Part shown: positions 33,285 to 42,487 of the stretch, piece by piece
Numbering within the stretch: the first letter of the stretch is position 1
How the letters are laid out: the number at the start of each line of letters is the position of its first letter
Assembly: GCF_043678055.1 (NCBI RefSeq)
Contig: NZ_JBHEQA010000002.1
Coordinates: 620,001 to 684,000, forward strand
DNA: 64,000 nt
Source of the DNA: Spongiimicrobium salis
Lineage (GTDB): Bacteria > Bacteroidota > Bacteroidia > Flavobacteriales > Flavobacteriaceae
Reading direction: 5' to 3'
Made by a program: the position numbers and the translations under genes
The notes under the pieces: generated by a model
Told to the model about the DNA's origin: nothing
The model's database searches: none
Seen by the model: the letters and a program-made list of their open reading frames with translations, nothing else

Positions 33285-36185
33285 GGCTTCTTTCAATATA
33301 GATATGGGATGCATTGCCTTTCTGGAAGTACCATCCAATATTTGATGCCTACAACTGGTGCCATTGGCCGCAATAACAACTTCTTGGGGTGTTTTCCGAA
33401 TGGCGGGAAACAATTTCAACTCTCCTACTTGCATGCTCAATTCATAGTGTTCTTTTTCGTATCCGAAGGATCCAGCCATGCCACAACACCCCGAAGCAAT
33501 AATAGAGACCGAATAATTTTTTGGCAGGTTGAGAATGTCAAAGGTTACTTTTTGATTGGATAAGGCCTTTTGATGACAATGATTATGGATTTTAATTACT
33601 TTCTGTTTTTCCGTAAAATGCTGCGCATTAATATTCCCAAGTTCAATTTCATTCGCTAAAAATTCCTCTATTAAAAACACATTTTTGGCAATACCATCTA
33701 TCACGGTCTTATCTTGGACAAATCTCTTATATTCATCTCTAAAACTTAGAATTGCTGAAGGCTCTAAACCAACTATTGGCATTTCGTCCTTCGTGAATTG
33801 CTCTAATTTCTTTATATTGGCTAGGGCTATTTTTTTTGCTTGTTTCAAAAAGCCTTTGGACAAAAACGTCCGACCGCTTTCTGCATAGAATAGATTTACG
33901 CGATACCCTAATCCTACCAATACATCAATAGCATCTTTTCCAAGTTCCGTATCTAGATAATGCGTAAATTCATCAATATATAAAATTACCTCTTTTTTAT
34001 ATTTAATATCCTTTTTATCAATGTTTTGAAGATATTTATTAAAATTAAAACTTGAAACTTTTGGAAGAGATCTTTCTAAAGCTACCCCAGAGGTTTTTTT
34101 AATGAATTTTCCCAGAATTTTGGAGTCATAAGTCTTATTGGTCAGCCAAGCCACTTTACTTCCCATTCGATTCATTCGCGTGCTATAGGCAAACAGTTTA
34201 CTGCGAGTAGAATATCCGTTCTCCTCTTGATATTGATATAGAAATTCCGCTTTCAAAGTTGCAATATCCACATTGCTGGGGCATTCACTGGAACAGGCTT
34301 TGCAACTGAGACAAAGGTCAAAAACATCTTTTAGAGCCTCCTCGTTAAAAGCATTTTCTTTATTGGAAGTTGTCAAGAATTCCCTAAGGGCATTGGCTCG
34401 CCCTCTAGTGGTATCTTTTTCGCTCTTTGTCGCATGATAACTTGGACACATAGCCCCCGATACCTTATGCGTTTTTCTACAATCCCCGCTACCATTACAT
34501 TTTTCGGCAGCTTTTAAAATACCTTCGCTATCGGAAAAATCTAGTAGCGTTGCAATCTTGGGCTCTTCCCGATCGATTTCATAACGCAGGGATTCGTCCA
34601 TCGGATAAGCATCCACTATTTTTCCGGGATTAAATATATTCTGGGGATCAAAATAAGATTTTATGCGCCTTAGGAGTTCATAGTTCCTCTCTCCGATCAT
34701 TAAAGGGATAAATTCAGCCCTTACTATTCCGTCACCATGTTCTCCACTGAAAGAACCTCTGTATTTCTTAGTAAGCTTGGCAACATCTGTAGTGATGGCT
34801 CTAAACAGCGTAACATCCTCTCTTTTTTTAAGATTTAATATTGGTCTAAGATGTAGTTCCCCAGCACCTGCATGCGCATAATAAACTGCTTGCTGCTTAT
34901 ACTGCTCCATAATTTCGCTGAATTCCCCAATAAAGTCTTTCAAGTCTTCCAGAGCTACAGCGGTGTCTTCAATACAGGCAACAGCTTTCCTGTCCCCGAT
35001 CATATTGCCCAGTAGTCCTAGACCGGCTTTGCGCAATTCTATAGCTTTTCGGATATCATCACCCTTTAGGATGGCATTGGCATAACTTAAACCTGAATGA
35101 TCCAAACTTTGAAGAAGGGTATCTGATTTTAATTGAAGCTCTTCTGGACTGTCTGCCTTGAACTCCAACATCAACAGGGCTGCTGGATCCCCTTCTACAA
35201 AAAACCGGTTTGCCAGTTGCGCCCTATTATTTTTTGTGCAGTCCAAAATGACCTTATCCATCATTTCACATAAATGTAAATCGTGTTTCATTACAGGGAC
35301 TACATCATTCAGGCAATCTTCCAAACTGGTATAATGCGTAACGATCATCGCAGAATAGCTTGGAGGAACAACATCCAATTGTAAGGTAATTTCTGTAGTA
35401 AAGGTTAAAGTTCCTTCGCTTCCACTAAGAAGATCACATAGATTTATAGCTGGTTCCTCCCCGCCAAACAAATTACTTTTCAAGAGTTCATCAACGGCAT
35501 AACCCGTGTTTCTCCTATGGATTTCAGCTTTAGGAAATTCTGAACGAATACTATCTTGTAAATCTTTGTTTTTTAATTCATTAAATACATTATTATAAAT
35601 ATTTCCTTCAAATGTGTCCAATGTCCTTTTTTGATGAAACTCTTCAATGCTCAGCGCCCCAAAACTTGCTTCACTACCATCCGCCAGCAAAGTCTTCATA
35701 GCCACAATCTTATCCCTGGTTACCCCATATTGAATAGAAGTAGTGCCTGAAGAATTATTGCCTACCATTCCTCCGATCATACAGCGGTTTGAAGTGGAAG
35801 TATTCGGTCCAAAAAACAGCTGGTGTTCTGCTAAATATAGATTCAGTTCATCACGTATCACTCCGGGTTGCACTGTAACTTGCTTCTTGGCGATATCAAG
35901 ATCGACGATTTTTGTGAAATATTTTGAGACATCCACGACAATCCCATCACCTACGCATTGTCCGGCCAAAGAGGTACCTGCCGTTCTGGGAATGATGGAA
36001 GCATTATTTTCCTTGGCAAAAAAAATAATTTTTTTCAGGTCTTGAACGGTTTTCGGATAGGCTACCGCAAGGGGGACTTTCCTATACACGGAGGCATCTG
36101 TGGCATATAATCTCGTTGTAAGTTCATCCGTCAACAACTCTCCTTCCAGGTCGTTTTTAAGACCTTCAAATACATTTTTATTCAC
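33273..36185 (-). CDS. FAD-binding oxidase fused to Fe-S domain (GlcD/D-lactate dehydrogenase-like)
   Basis: The 970-residue protein joins an FAD-linked oxidase (VAO fold; PRTAGTSLAGQCVGDG at residues about 62-77) to a C-terminal iron-sulfur unit. Two 4Fe-4S motifs are visible (CNGSGDCRKTHKVSGAMCP and CLSCKACSSECP, residues about 565-650), followed by a CCG-type region (SGCCGMAGSFG) as in GlpC. Such fusions oxidise D-lactate, glycolate or other 2-hydroxyacids and pass electrons to quinone. It ends with a 12-base antisense overlap with the LpxH-like gene. The substrate is unproved. Confidence 0.88.
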   Translation of the reverse strand: MNKNVFEGLKNDLEGELLTDELTTRLYATDASVYRKVPLAVAYPKTVQDLKKIIFFAKENNASIIPRTAGTSLAGQCVGDGIVVDVSKYFTKIVDLDIAKKQVTVQPGVIRDELNLYLAEHQLFFGPNTSTSNRCMIGGMVGNNSSGTTSIQYGVTRDKIVAMKTLLADGSEASFGALSIEEFHQKRTLDTFEGNIYNNVFNELKNKDLQDSIRSEFPKAEIHRRNTGYAVDELLKSNLFGGEEPAINLCDLLSGSEGTLTFTTEITLQLDVVPPSYSAMIVTHYTSLEDCLNDVVPVMKHDLHLCEMMDKVILDCTKNNRAQLANRFFVEGDPAALLMLEFKADSPEELQLKSDTLLQSLDHSGLSYANAILKGDDIRKAIELRKAGLGLLGNMIGDRKAVACIEDTAVALEDLKDFIGEFSEIMEQYKQQAVYYAHAGAGELHLRPILNLKKREDVTLFRAITTDVAKLTKKYRGSFSGEHGDGIVRAEFIPLMIGERNYELLRRIKSYFDPQNIFNPGKIVDAYPMDESLRYEIDREEPKIATLLDFSDSEGILKAAEKCNGSGDCRKTHKVSGAMCPSYHATKSEKDTTRGRANALREFLTTSNKENAFNEEALKDVFDLCLSCKACSSECPSNVDIATLKAEFLYQYQEENGYSTRSKLFAYSTRMNRMGSKVAWLTNKTYDSKILGKFIKKTSGVALERSLPKVSSFNFNKYLQNIDKKDIKYKKEVILYIDEFTHYLDTELGKDAIDVLVGLGYRVNLFYAESGRTFLSKGFLKQAKKIALANIKKLEQFTKDEMPIVGLEPSAILSFRDEYKRFVQDKTVIDGIAKNVFLIEEFLANEIELGNINAQHFTEKQKVIKIHNHCHQKALSNQKVTFDILNLPKNYSVSIIASGCCGMAGSFGYEKEHYELSMQVGELKLFPAIRKTPQEVVIAANGTSCRHQILDGTSRKAMHPISILKEALLN

Positions 36186-36281
36186 CTTGGAACAATTTTT
36201 GGATATAAAAGTAAGTTTTTATTAACTGAAGACCATGATGGCAATCCAATTTTAAACTTTTAACAAAAAAAGACGAAACTT

Positions 36282-36791
36282 ATGAAAATCTTTAAATTTT
36301 TTAGCGCTATTCTTTTGTTTTCCATGGCTAGCGTAAATGCTCAAGAAATATCGGATCACACCTTAGGACTACGCTTAGGGGATAGTGACGGTTTTGGTGC
36401 AGAAATTTCGTATCAAAAATCCATTGCAAGGTACAATCGTGTGGAATTCAATTTGGGTTGGCGCGACAATCGTAATTTTGATGCCTTTAAAATTTCTGGA
36501 ACCTACCAATGGGTACATACACTTGATGGCAATTTTAACTGGTATTACGGCTTTGGAGGAGGCCTGGGGAGTGTGGATTTTGAGCCTATATCCGATAATA
36601 ATGGAGGTTCAGTAACACCTGATGGGGGATTGTTTGTATTTGCGGCCGGGGATATTGGCATAGAATATAATTTTGATATTCCCCTATTGATCTCGCTTGA
36701 TTTTAGACCGGAAATCGGTTTAATTGGTTTTGATAATTTCTCGGATAATTTTGATTTTGACATTGCTCTGGGAATCCGATATCAATTCTAG
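36282..36791 (+). CDS. Outer-membrane beta-barrel-like protein
   Basis: The 169-residue protein has a signal peptide (MKIFKFFSAILLFSMASVNAQ) and short alternating strands ending in a C-terminal F (RYQF), typical of small outer-membrane porin-like barrels of the OmpW/OmpX or DUF type. Glycine-rich, aromatic-rich strands (FNWYYGFGGGLG) fit. No ligand can be named. An efficient terminator follows at 36817. Confidence 0.7.
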   Translation: MKIFKFFSAILLFSMASVNAQEISDHTLGLRLGDSDGFGAEISYQKSIARYNRVEFNLGWRDNRNFDAFKISGTYQWVHTLDGNFNWYYGFGGGLGSVDFEPISDNNGGSVTPDGGLFVFAAGDIGIEYNFDIPLLISLDFRPEIGLIGFDNFSDNFDFDIALGIRYQF

Positions 36792-36816
36792 AACAACACT
36801 TGTTTCTTTTAATACT

Positions 36817-36854
36817 GCCCTTAACACTATAACAGTTTGTTAAGGGCTTTTTTT
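36817..36854 (+). terminator. Rho-independent terminator after the outer-membrane barrel gene
   Basis: The stem GCCCTTAACA (36817-36826) pairs with TGTTAAGGGC (36838-36847) and is followed by seven T residues (36848-36854). Confidence 0.9.
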
Positions 36855-36871
36855 ATACGCTTTATAATAAG

Positions 36872-36879
36872 TACATTTG
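36872..36879 (+). promoter_or_regulatory. -7 element (TACATTTG) for the TlpA-like gene
   Basis: TACATTTG is a perfect TAnnTTTG element between the preceding terminator and the ATG at 36899. The spacer region upstream is T-rich, and no clear -33 was found. Confidence 0.5.
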
Positions 36880-36898
36880 TTCCTTTAAAAATTTCCAC

Positions 36899-38005
36899 AT
36901 GAAAAAGTTTGCTTTGATTATATCTGCGGTTCTAATACTAGCAGCATGTAACACCAGTACGGAAGGATTTACGGTTAATGGTACGTTAAGCGGAGAAGTA
37001 AAAGACAGTACTAAAATATTTCTTCGAAAAACAGATTCCCTGAACAAATTAGTAGAGGTTGACACTACTGTGATTAAAGATGGAAAATACGAGTTTACAG
37101 GAATTGCGGATTCCCCGGAAGTCTACTTCGTATTTGTTGATCAACTCCCCGGAAACATTCCCTTTATTCTTGAAAACGGTGATATTACAATCAAAGCACA
37201 AAAAGACAGTTTGTTTTTCGCAAAATTAAGTGGCACGCCACAGAACGAAATTTTTGCAGGTTTTTTAAAGGAGACCAGAGAACGTGCCCAAAAGGGACAA
37301 TCTATCTCTGTAGACATTCAACGAGCAAGTGCTGAGAAAAATCAGGATAAACTCATTGCCTTGCGGGATGAATATTTTGAATTACAACAAGAAGCAAAGG
37401 ATTTCGAGGCCGACTTCATAAAAAAGAACCCCAATGCCCTTATTGCTGCATTTTTGATCGATCGTGCACTTTCCGGAAAATTACTTCCTGAAAATGAAGT
37501 CCGTGAGCTATACGAAGCACTTACACCTGAAATTAAACAAACTTCTATTGGAAAAGCATTAAAAGGAAAATTGGATAAAACCAAAAGCACTTCAATAGGT
37601 TCAAAAGCGCCTAACTTTTCTGCACCTACCCCGGAAGGAGAGCCACTGGCATTAAATGATGTTTTAGGAAAGGTAACCATTGTTGACTTCTGGGCGGCAT
37701 GGTGTCGTCCTTGTCGGGTTGAAAACCCCAATGTTGTACGTATTTATAATGAATACCATGATAAAGGGTTAAACATCATGGGCGTTTCTTTAGATCGTCG
37801 TGCCGAGGACTGGAAAAAAGCCATTTTAGATGATGGGTTAACTTGGAACCACGTTTCCAATGTAGATTACTTTGATGAAATTGCCCGTTTATATAATGTA
37901 AATGCTATTCCAGCTACATTTATATTAGACGAAAAAGGGGTTATCGTGGCAAAAGATTTAAGAGGTGATGCCCTAGAGGAAAAAATTGCCAGTATGTTGC
38001 AATAA
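36899..38005 (+). CDS. TlpA-like thioredoxin lipoprotein with DUF4369 N-terminal domain
   Basis: The 368-residue protein is a lipoprotein (lipobox LAAC, Cys17). The N-terminal region to about 120 matches DUF4369 (FTVNGTLSGEVKDSTKIFLRK), then a helical linker and a thioredoxin/TlpA domain from about 230 with active site AWCRPC (Cys269, Cys272). It should act in the periplasm, anchored to a membrane, reducing or isomerising disulfides. Many Bacteroidota carry several paralogues with this layout. The gene has its own promoter element and a strong terminator, so it is monocistronic. Confidence 0.92.
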   Translation: MKKFALIISAVLILAACNTSTEGFTVNGTLSGEVKDSTKIFLRKTDSLNKLVEVDTTVIKDGKYEFTGIADSPEVYFVFVDQLPGNIPFILENGDITIKAQKDSLFFAKLSGTPQNEIFAGFLKETRERAQKGQSISVDIQRASAEKNQDKLIALRDEYFELQQEAKDFEADFIKKNPNALIAAFLIDRALSGKLLPENEVRELYEALTPEIKQTSIGKALKGKLDKTKSTSIGSKAPNFSAPTPEGEPLALNDVLGKVTIVDFWAAWCRPCRVENPNVVRIYNEYHDKGLNIMGVSLDRRAEDWKKAILDDGLTWNHVSNVDYFDEIARLYNVNAIPATFILDEKGVIVAKDLRGDALEEKIASMLQ

Positions 38006-38022
38006 ACAGAATAGCTTAACAT

Positions 38023-38062
38023 AAAAAAAGCCTGTGCACTTGAATAGTGTACAGGCTTTTTT
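38023..38062. terminator. Bidirectional rho-independent terminator
   Basis: The arms AAAAAAAGCCTGTGCACT and AGTGTACAGGCTTTTTT pair with one G-T wobble. A-run and T-run on opposite sides let it stop transcripts from the TlpA-like gene (ends 38005) and the convergent LVIVD lipoprotein gene (ends 38079). Confidence 0.9.
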
Positions 38063-38078
38063 ACTTTTTCTATTTTAT

Positions 38079-39725
38079 TTAGAATTTGTTTGCTACGTCA
38101 TCAAAAGTACCAGTGACTGTGGTATTCCCATTTCTTATTACATCACCAATAACATTTACAACAGAACTATCTCCTAAAAATTCAAGGGTAGCCCCATCAT
38201 TCAATATCAAATCTCCAAAGATGGTCAAATTTCCTTCCACTCTGAACGTTGCGCCGTTATCCACGATAATATTTTTTCGATCCCTATTACGACCAACCAC
38301 AAAAGTTCCATTCATTTCGAACAATGCGTTTGCACTGATATCAACATCATTCCTAACGGTCCATGACCCACATAAGAGCAAAGCACCTTTAATATCCAAT
38401 TCTGAAAATCTAGCACTTCCTGTATACGCCAGGTCTTCATCTTCCTCTACAGTAAGATTTCTTCCTCTATTGTATAGTGGCAGGGAAATACAACGTTCTA
38501 CAAGACTTGCAGAAGGCCTGTTTAATTTTATAATTTGCAATCCAGCTTTACCCGAAGCTGCAAAGAGATAATCTCCTTTAGATTCAACATAATTAATGGA
38601 TCCATTCAGTTCCAATATCCCTACAACATCCATTGCGTTGTTATCATCATTTTCCGTAACACAAAGTCCTGCTCCCCCATTGGCCATGAACACAACATCT
38701 CCATTGGCACTAATGGCATTGGTTACAATATCGCTCTGGGCTACATCAGCAGGATTCACCAAAATGGGAATACGCTCTAGGAAATCCCCTGTATTATAGT
38801 CATAAACCCCAGCACCATTGGCTCCTTCAGATACAATTACCCTATTTTCAAAAAAGTCCATTGTTCTTTTGGAGGCTATTCCAAAATCGGCATTAATTGG
38901 GATTTCACGGGCTATGTCGTAATTTCCATCTAGGATGTTAACGCCAACACTAGCATCTAAAACGGCAATTTTATCGCCATCGATGGCCAACGATCTTAAA
39001 TCGGCAAAAGAGTAGGTATTGACCAAAGTTAAGTCAGATTTCCGATACGCTGCCAGTACGCCATCTTTTCCACTGGTTACCAATACTTCATTGGCTGTGG
39101 TCTTGATATCTGTGCCTACAAAACCTTCCTGAAAACCAAAAGGAACACCGGCATTAATATTGAAAAAGCCGCCAGAAGCTTCTATTTTACCTACAAAGGA
39201 GTTGTTTTCTATGGTTGGAGATAATTCTGAATTGAATCCACCAACAACATAAGCAAATCCATTGTCAAAGCGTATGGCATTGACATCTGCATTATTGAAA
39301 TTTAATCGAGAACGCAAGACCGGATTATTAGGGTCGCTAATATCAATTATATCAGCACCTCCTGCATATCCATCTTCTACAGTATTATAGGATACGTATG
39401 CATAATTACCATCGATGTGGACGTGGGATGCCGTAAGATTCTCTCCGCCAGAAAATGAAGGAGGATCTATTTGTGCCACTAAAGTCAAAGGATAGCCATT
39501 GGCCAATTCTTCAGGAGTTTTAGAGGACAAGCCTGTCCCATTGATGGTTTCTTCATTTAGAAGATCCAACACCCCTGCATCGTCAAAATTAACACTGTTC
39601 GCAAGTGCCTGTTGACTAGGTTGCAATTGTAAATCATCTTGAGTTTCGTTGAAAACGGTTGTTTCATCACTACATGAGGAAACAAGTAGCAGCAAGGCCA
39701 CTACAAGGAGGGGAAATTTATTCAT
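38079..39725 (-). CDS. LVIVD-repeat lipoprotein
   Basis: The 548-residue protein has a signal peptide ending in the lipobox VSSC (MNKFPLLVVALLLLVSSCSD). The central region contains repeats of the LVIVD type (for example YVSYNTVEDGYAGGADIIDIS), which form a beta-propeller. The C-terminal about 120 residues look like a right-handed beta-helix or stacked-strand segment (NALFEMNGTFVVGRNRDRK, then IFGDLILNDGATLEFLG). It is probably surface exposed, and the propeller may bind a partner or polymer. No enzymatic motif is visible. It is a single-gene unit. Confidence 0.78.
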   Translation of the reverse strand: MNKFPLLVVALLLLVSSCSDETTVFNETQDDLQLQPSQQALANSVNFDDAGVLDLLNEETINGTGLSSKTPEELANGYPLTLVAQIDPPSFSGGENLTASHVHIDGNYAYVSYNTVEDGYAGGADIIDISDPNNPVLRSRLNFNNADVNAIRFDNGFAYVVGGFNSELSPTIENNSFVGKIEASGGFFNINAGVPFGFQEGFVGTDIKTTANEVLVTSGKDGVLAAYRKSDLTLVNTYSFADLRSLAIDGDKIAVLDASVGVNILDGNYDIAREIPINADFGIASKRTMDFFENRVIVSEGANGAGVYDYNTGDFLERIPILVNPADVAQSDIVTNAISANGDVVFMANGGAGLCVTENDDNNAMDVVGILELNGSINYVESKGDYLFAASGKAGLQIIKLNRPSASLVERCISLPLYNRGRNLTVEEDEDLAYTGSARFSELDIKGALLLCGSWTVRNDVDISANALFEMNGTFVVGRNRDRKNIIVDNGATFRVEGNLTIFGDLILNDGATLEFLGDSSVVNVIGDVIRNGNTTVTGTFDDVANKF

Positions 39726-39869
39726 AGTTTAGTAGGTTTAATTAGATTTGGGCTCTAATACAACGTCGAAAGTAGGAAAATTATATAATTGGCACTTATT
39801 TTTTCGACCAACTGCACGGTTTTATGGGATATACTGCTATTTTAAGGACTTCATTTTCAGATAATATAC

Positions 39870-40520
39870 TTAAATTTTGCCCATTTTTTGAAGAATAACA
39901 AAAATAATTATTGGAATTGCCAGCAAAATAACCATCAAAGTATCCGAACTAAAAAGTTCTGGTTTAAAAAACAAGGTAGCGACATAGCCTCCCACAGCGC
40001 CACCGAAATGGGCAGTATGCCCAATATTCCCTACTCTATTCTTCATACCATATATGGTATACAATAAATATCCTATTCCAAAAACATAACTCGGAATGGG
40101 GATGGGAAGAAAAATAAAGGCAATGGATTTTTCAGGTTGTAATAGAATGGCTGCATATAAAATACCCATTACGGCGCCACTTGCCCCTACCGCGCTATAA
40201 TAGGATTCGTTCCTGTGAAAGAAAAGTGCCAATAAACTTCCCGCAAGTAAACTTATCACATAAATCCCTATATATTTTATAGGCCCAAAATCTGCAATGA
40301 CCACATCGGCAAAGAAATACAGGGTAAGCATATTAAAAAAGAGGTGCATATAATCCACATGAAGAAAACCTGAAGTGAACATCCGTTCATTTTGTCCGGA
40401 ACGTATAGAGCCAATTTCAAATTTAAAACGTTCCAAAAAAGAGCGATCTTCGAACCCTTTAAGAGAAACTATAACGTTTGCCGCTATGATTACAATAGTA
40501 GCGATATGCAAATTATTCAT
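39870..40520 (-). CDS. Rhomboid-family intramembrane serine protease
   Basis: The 216-residue protein has about six hydrophobic segments. Catalytic Ser114 lies in GASGAVMG and His171 in the HTAHFGG segment; the N-terminal rhomboid Arg/Trp region is replaced by SGFLHVDYMHLFFNM, where His58 is a typical oxyanion-supporting residue. Rhomboids cleave transmembrane segments inside the bilayer. The gene is divergent from the LpxL-like acyltransferase gene and stands alone. Substrate and role are unknown. Confidence 0.93.
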   Translation of the reverse strand: MNNLHIATIVIIAANVIVSLKGFEDRSFLERFKFEIGSIRSGQNERMFTSGFLHVDYMHLFFNMLTLYFFADVVIADFGPIKYIGIYVISLLAGSLLALFFHRNESYYSAVGASGAVMGILYAAILLQPEKSIAFIFLPIPIPSYVFGIGYLLYTIYGMKNRVGNIGHTAHFGGAVGGYVATLFFKPELFSSDTLMVILLAIPIIIFVILQKMGKI

Positions 40521-40554
40521 CTATGATGCCATTAAGTATCGTTTCAAATATAGT

Positions 40555-40562
40555 TATATTTG
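40555..40562 (+). promoter_or_regulatory. -7 element (TATATTTG) supporting start 40581
   Basis: TATATTTG fits TAnnTTTG. The expected transcription start near 40569 lies after the alternative ATG at 40560 and before the ATG at 40581, so it favours the later start. A clear -33 was not found. Confidence 0.45.
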
Positions 40563-40580
40563 CCCATATTTTTTGATCGA

Positions 40581-41468
40581 ATGCAGCTATTGGTTTTTAT
40601 TCTTGCCTACCCTATTCTTTGGTTAATCTCAAAGTTGCCCCATACCCTATTCTATTTCTTTTCGGATGTGATTTTTGTGTTTATGTATTATGTTGTAGGC
40701 TATCGCAAAAAAGTAGTTTACGATAATTTAAAATTGGCTTTTCCGGAAAAAGACGGTGCGGAACTTAAGGTTATTCGAAAGAAGTTCTATCATCATTTAT
40801 GCGATGTGTTTCTAGAAATGATAAAAACGATGGATTTATCCAAAGATGATATCAAAGCGAAGTACCAGATTACGAATATGGAGTTGGCGCAAGAGACCGA
40901 AAAAGAGAAAAGCATTTTGGTAGCACTTACCCATTACGCCAATTGGGAGTGGACCACTAGTGTAAATAATTATATAAAAGCCAATGGTTATGCCATTTAT
41001 CAAAAAATCGGAAATAAATATTTTGATCGTTTGGTACAACGCATACGTGCTCGGTGGAACACCTACCCCATTACCCAGCAGGATACCGTAAAAACATTGA
41101 TACGGAATGAACAAAAGGGCATAAAGGGGGTTTATGGTATTGTGAGCGATCAATCTCCCATGGTCTCCAAAGCAAAGTACTGGAGTAATTTCATGGGAAT
41201 CAAAGTGCCCATCTTCAATGGTACTGAAGCATTGGCAAAAAAATTAGACCTTCCTGTTTTCTTTATGAAAGTATCCAAAATAAAGCGTGGTTATTACCGT
41301 GCTACTTTTATTCCTATTACCATGGCCGGAGCAAGTACGTCAAAAAATGAAATTACCGAGGCCATTATTAAGGAAACGGAGAAACAGATACGGGAATGTC
41401 CCGAGCACTATCTATGGACCCATAAACGCTGGAAGCATAGAAATAAGGTGCCAGAGGCCTTTAAATAA
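40581..41468 (+). CDS. LpxL/HtrB-family lysophospholipid acyltransferase
   Basis: The product is about 295 residues from ATG 40581, whose N-terminus MQLLVFILAYPILWLIS is a membrane anchor. The catalytic H-x4-D/E-type motif is seen as LTHYANWEW (His about 116 and Glu about 121). The family adds secondary acyl chains to lipid A in the inner membrane. The following gene is an alpha/beta hydrolase lipoprotein, 57 bases downstream. Confidence 0.9.
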   Translation: MQLLVFILAYPILWLISKLPHTLFYFFSDVIFVFMYYVVGYRKKVVYDNLKLAFPEKDGAELKVIRKKFYHHLCDVFLEMIKTMDLSKDDIKAKYQITNMELAQETEKEKSILVALTHYANWEWTTSVNNYIKANGYAIYQKIGNKYFDRLVQRIRARWNTYPITQQDTVKTLIRNEQKGIKGVYGIVSDQSPMVSKAKYWSNFMGIKVPIFNGTEALAKKLDLPVFFMKVSKIKRGYYRATFIPITMAGASTSKNEITEAIIKETEKQIRECPEHYLWTHKRWKHRNKVPEAFK

Positions 41469-41525
41469 GCAAGTATATCTTATTTACTTCGACTGAGCGA
41501 ATAACATAAATATTATCTTTATAAC

Positions 41526-42413
41526 ATGAGTATCCTTAAACGATTCAAAAAAAGATATTTTATTCTAGCCGGCATTACTGCATATGTATTATTCAATTCC
41601 TCTTGTTTAATGATGAGAACATCAAAAAAAGAGACCAAAAAGCTATTTTTGGAGGAAAACATCAGCTATCAGGATACCGTAGTCTCTATACAGGGTAGGA
41701 AGATCCATTACCTGCAGACAGGACGGGTTGATGCTCCCACTTTGGTCTTTGTTCACGGATCTCCAGGGAGTTGGGATGCATTCAAAGGATATTTAATGGA
41801 TAAAGATCTTTTAAAGAGATACCGAATTATTGCTATGGATAGACCAGGTTTTGGGTATAGCAATTTTAGACGAAGTTTAGGGCTTTTGCCCCAAGCAAAA
41901 TTATTGAACGAATTGCTGGCGCGATTGGATAATGGTGCCCCCTACACCCTTTTCGGTCATTCTTATGGTGGACCTTTAATTGTGCAAATGGCATTGGATA
42001 AGCCGCAATTGTATTCAAATTTGGGCATTTTGGCGGGAGCCTTAGATCCGGATGCGGAAAAACCCGAACGTTGGCGGTACCCTTTTAGAGCTTTTCCGTT
42101 AAAATATATCGTCCCGGGAGCGCTCAGGCCTTCCAATGATGAATTGATATTGTTAAAAAAAGAATTGAAAAATTTAAAAGGGAACTTTGAAAACCTAACA
42201 CAAAATATTCTTATCATTCATGGAACGGACGACAAACTGGTTCCTTATCAAAACGTTCCCTATATGGAAAAGGAATTTACAGCTGCAGAAACACTCAAAG
42301 TGATTACATTAGATAAGCAAAATCATTTTTTCATTTGGTCCGAAAAGCCATTTGTAATTAAAAGTATATTAGAATGGCTATCCGGATTGGAAACCGCTAA
42401 AAAAGTAAATTGA
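41526..42413 (+). CDS. Alpha/beta hydrolase lipoprotein
   Basis: The 295-residue protein has a likely lipobox (SSC at about residue 27) after a hydrophobic run. The alpha/beta-hydrolase landmarks are the oxyanion HGSPGS (about residue 77), the nucleophile elbow GHSYGGP (about 145-151; Ser), and a C-terminal QNHFFIW (His). The substrate may be an ester, lactone or amide and cannot be read. It follows the LpxL-like acyltransferase gene on the same strand. Confidence 0.88.
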   Translation: MSILKRFKKRYFILAGITAYVLFNSSCLMMRTSKKETKKLFLEENISYQDTVVSIQGRKIHYLQTGRVDAPTLVFVHGSPGSWDAFKGYLMDKDLLKRYRIIAMDRPGFGYSNFRRSLGLLPQAKLLNELLARLDNGAPYTLFGHSYGGPLIVQMALDKPQLYSNLGILAGALDPDAEKPERWRYPFRAFPLKYIVPGALRPSNDELILLKKELKNLKGNFENLTQNILIIHGTDDKLVPYQNVPYMEKEFTAAETLKVITLDKQNHFFIWSEKPFVIKSILEWLSGLETAKKVN

Positions 42414-42487
42414 TTTTATCTAAAAATTTAATTATAAGATATTTAAGTAAATTACTTAATCTTTTAATTTAACCTCTTATCACCTAA

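Noticed and set aside
42443..42459. Palindrome TTAAGTAA/TTACTTAA between the alpha/beta hydrolase and glmM as a terminator
   Set aside because: One-base centre and an all-AT stem make a stable RNA hairpin unlikely; no proper T-run follows.
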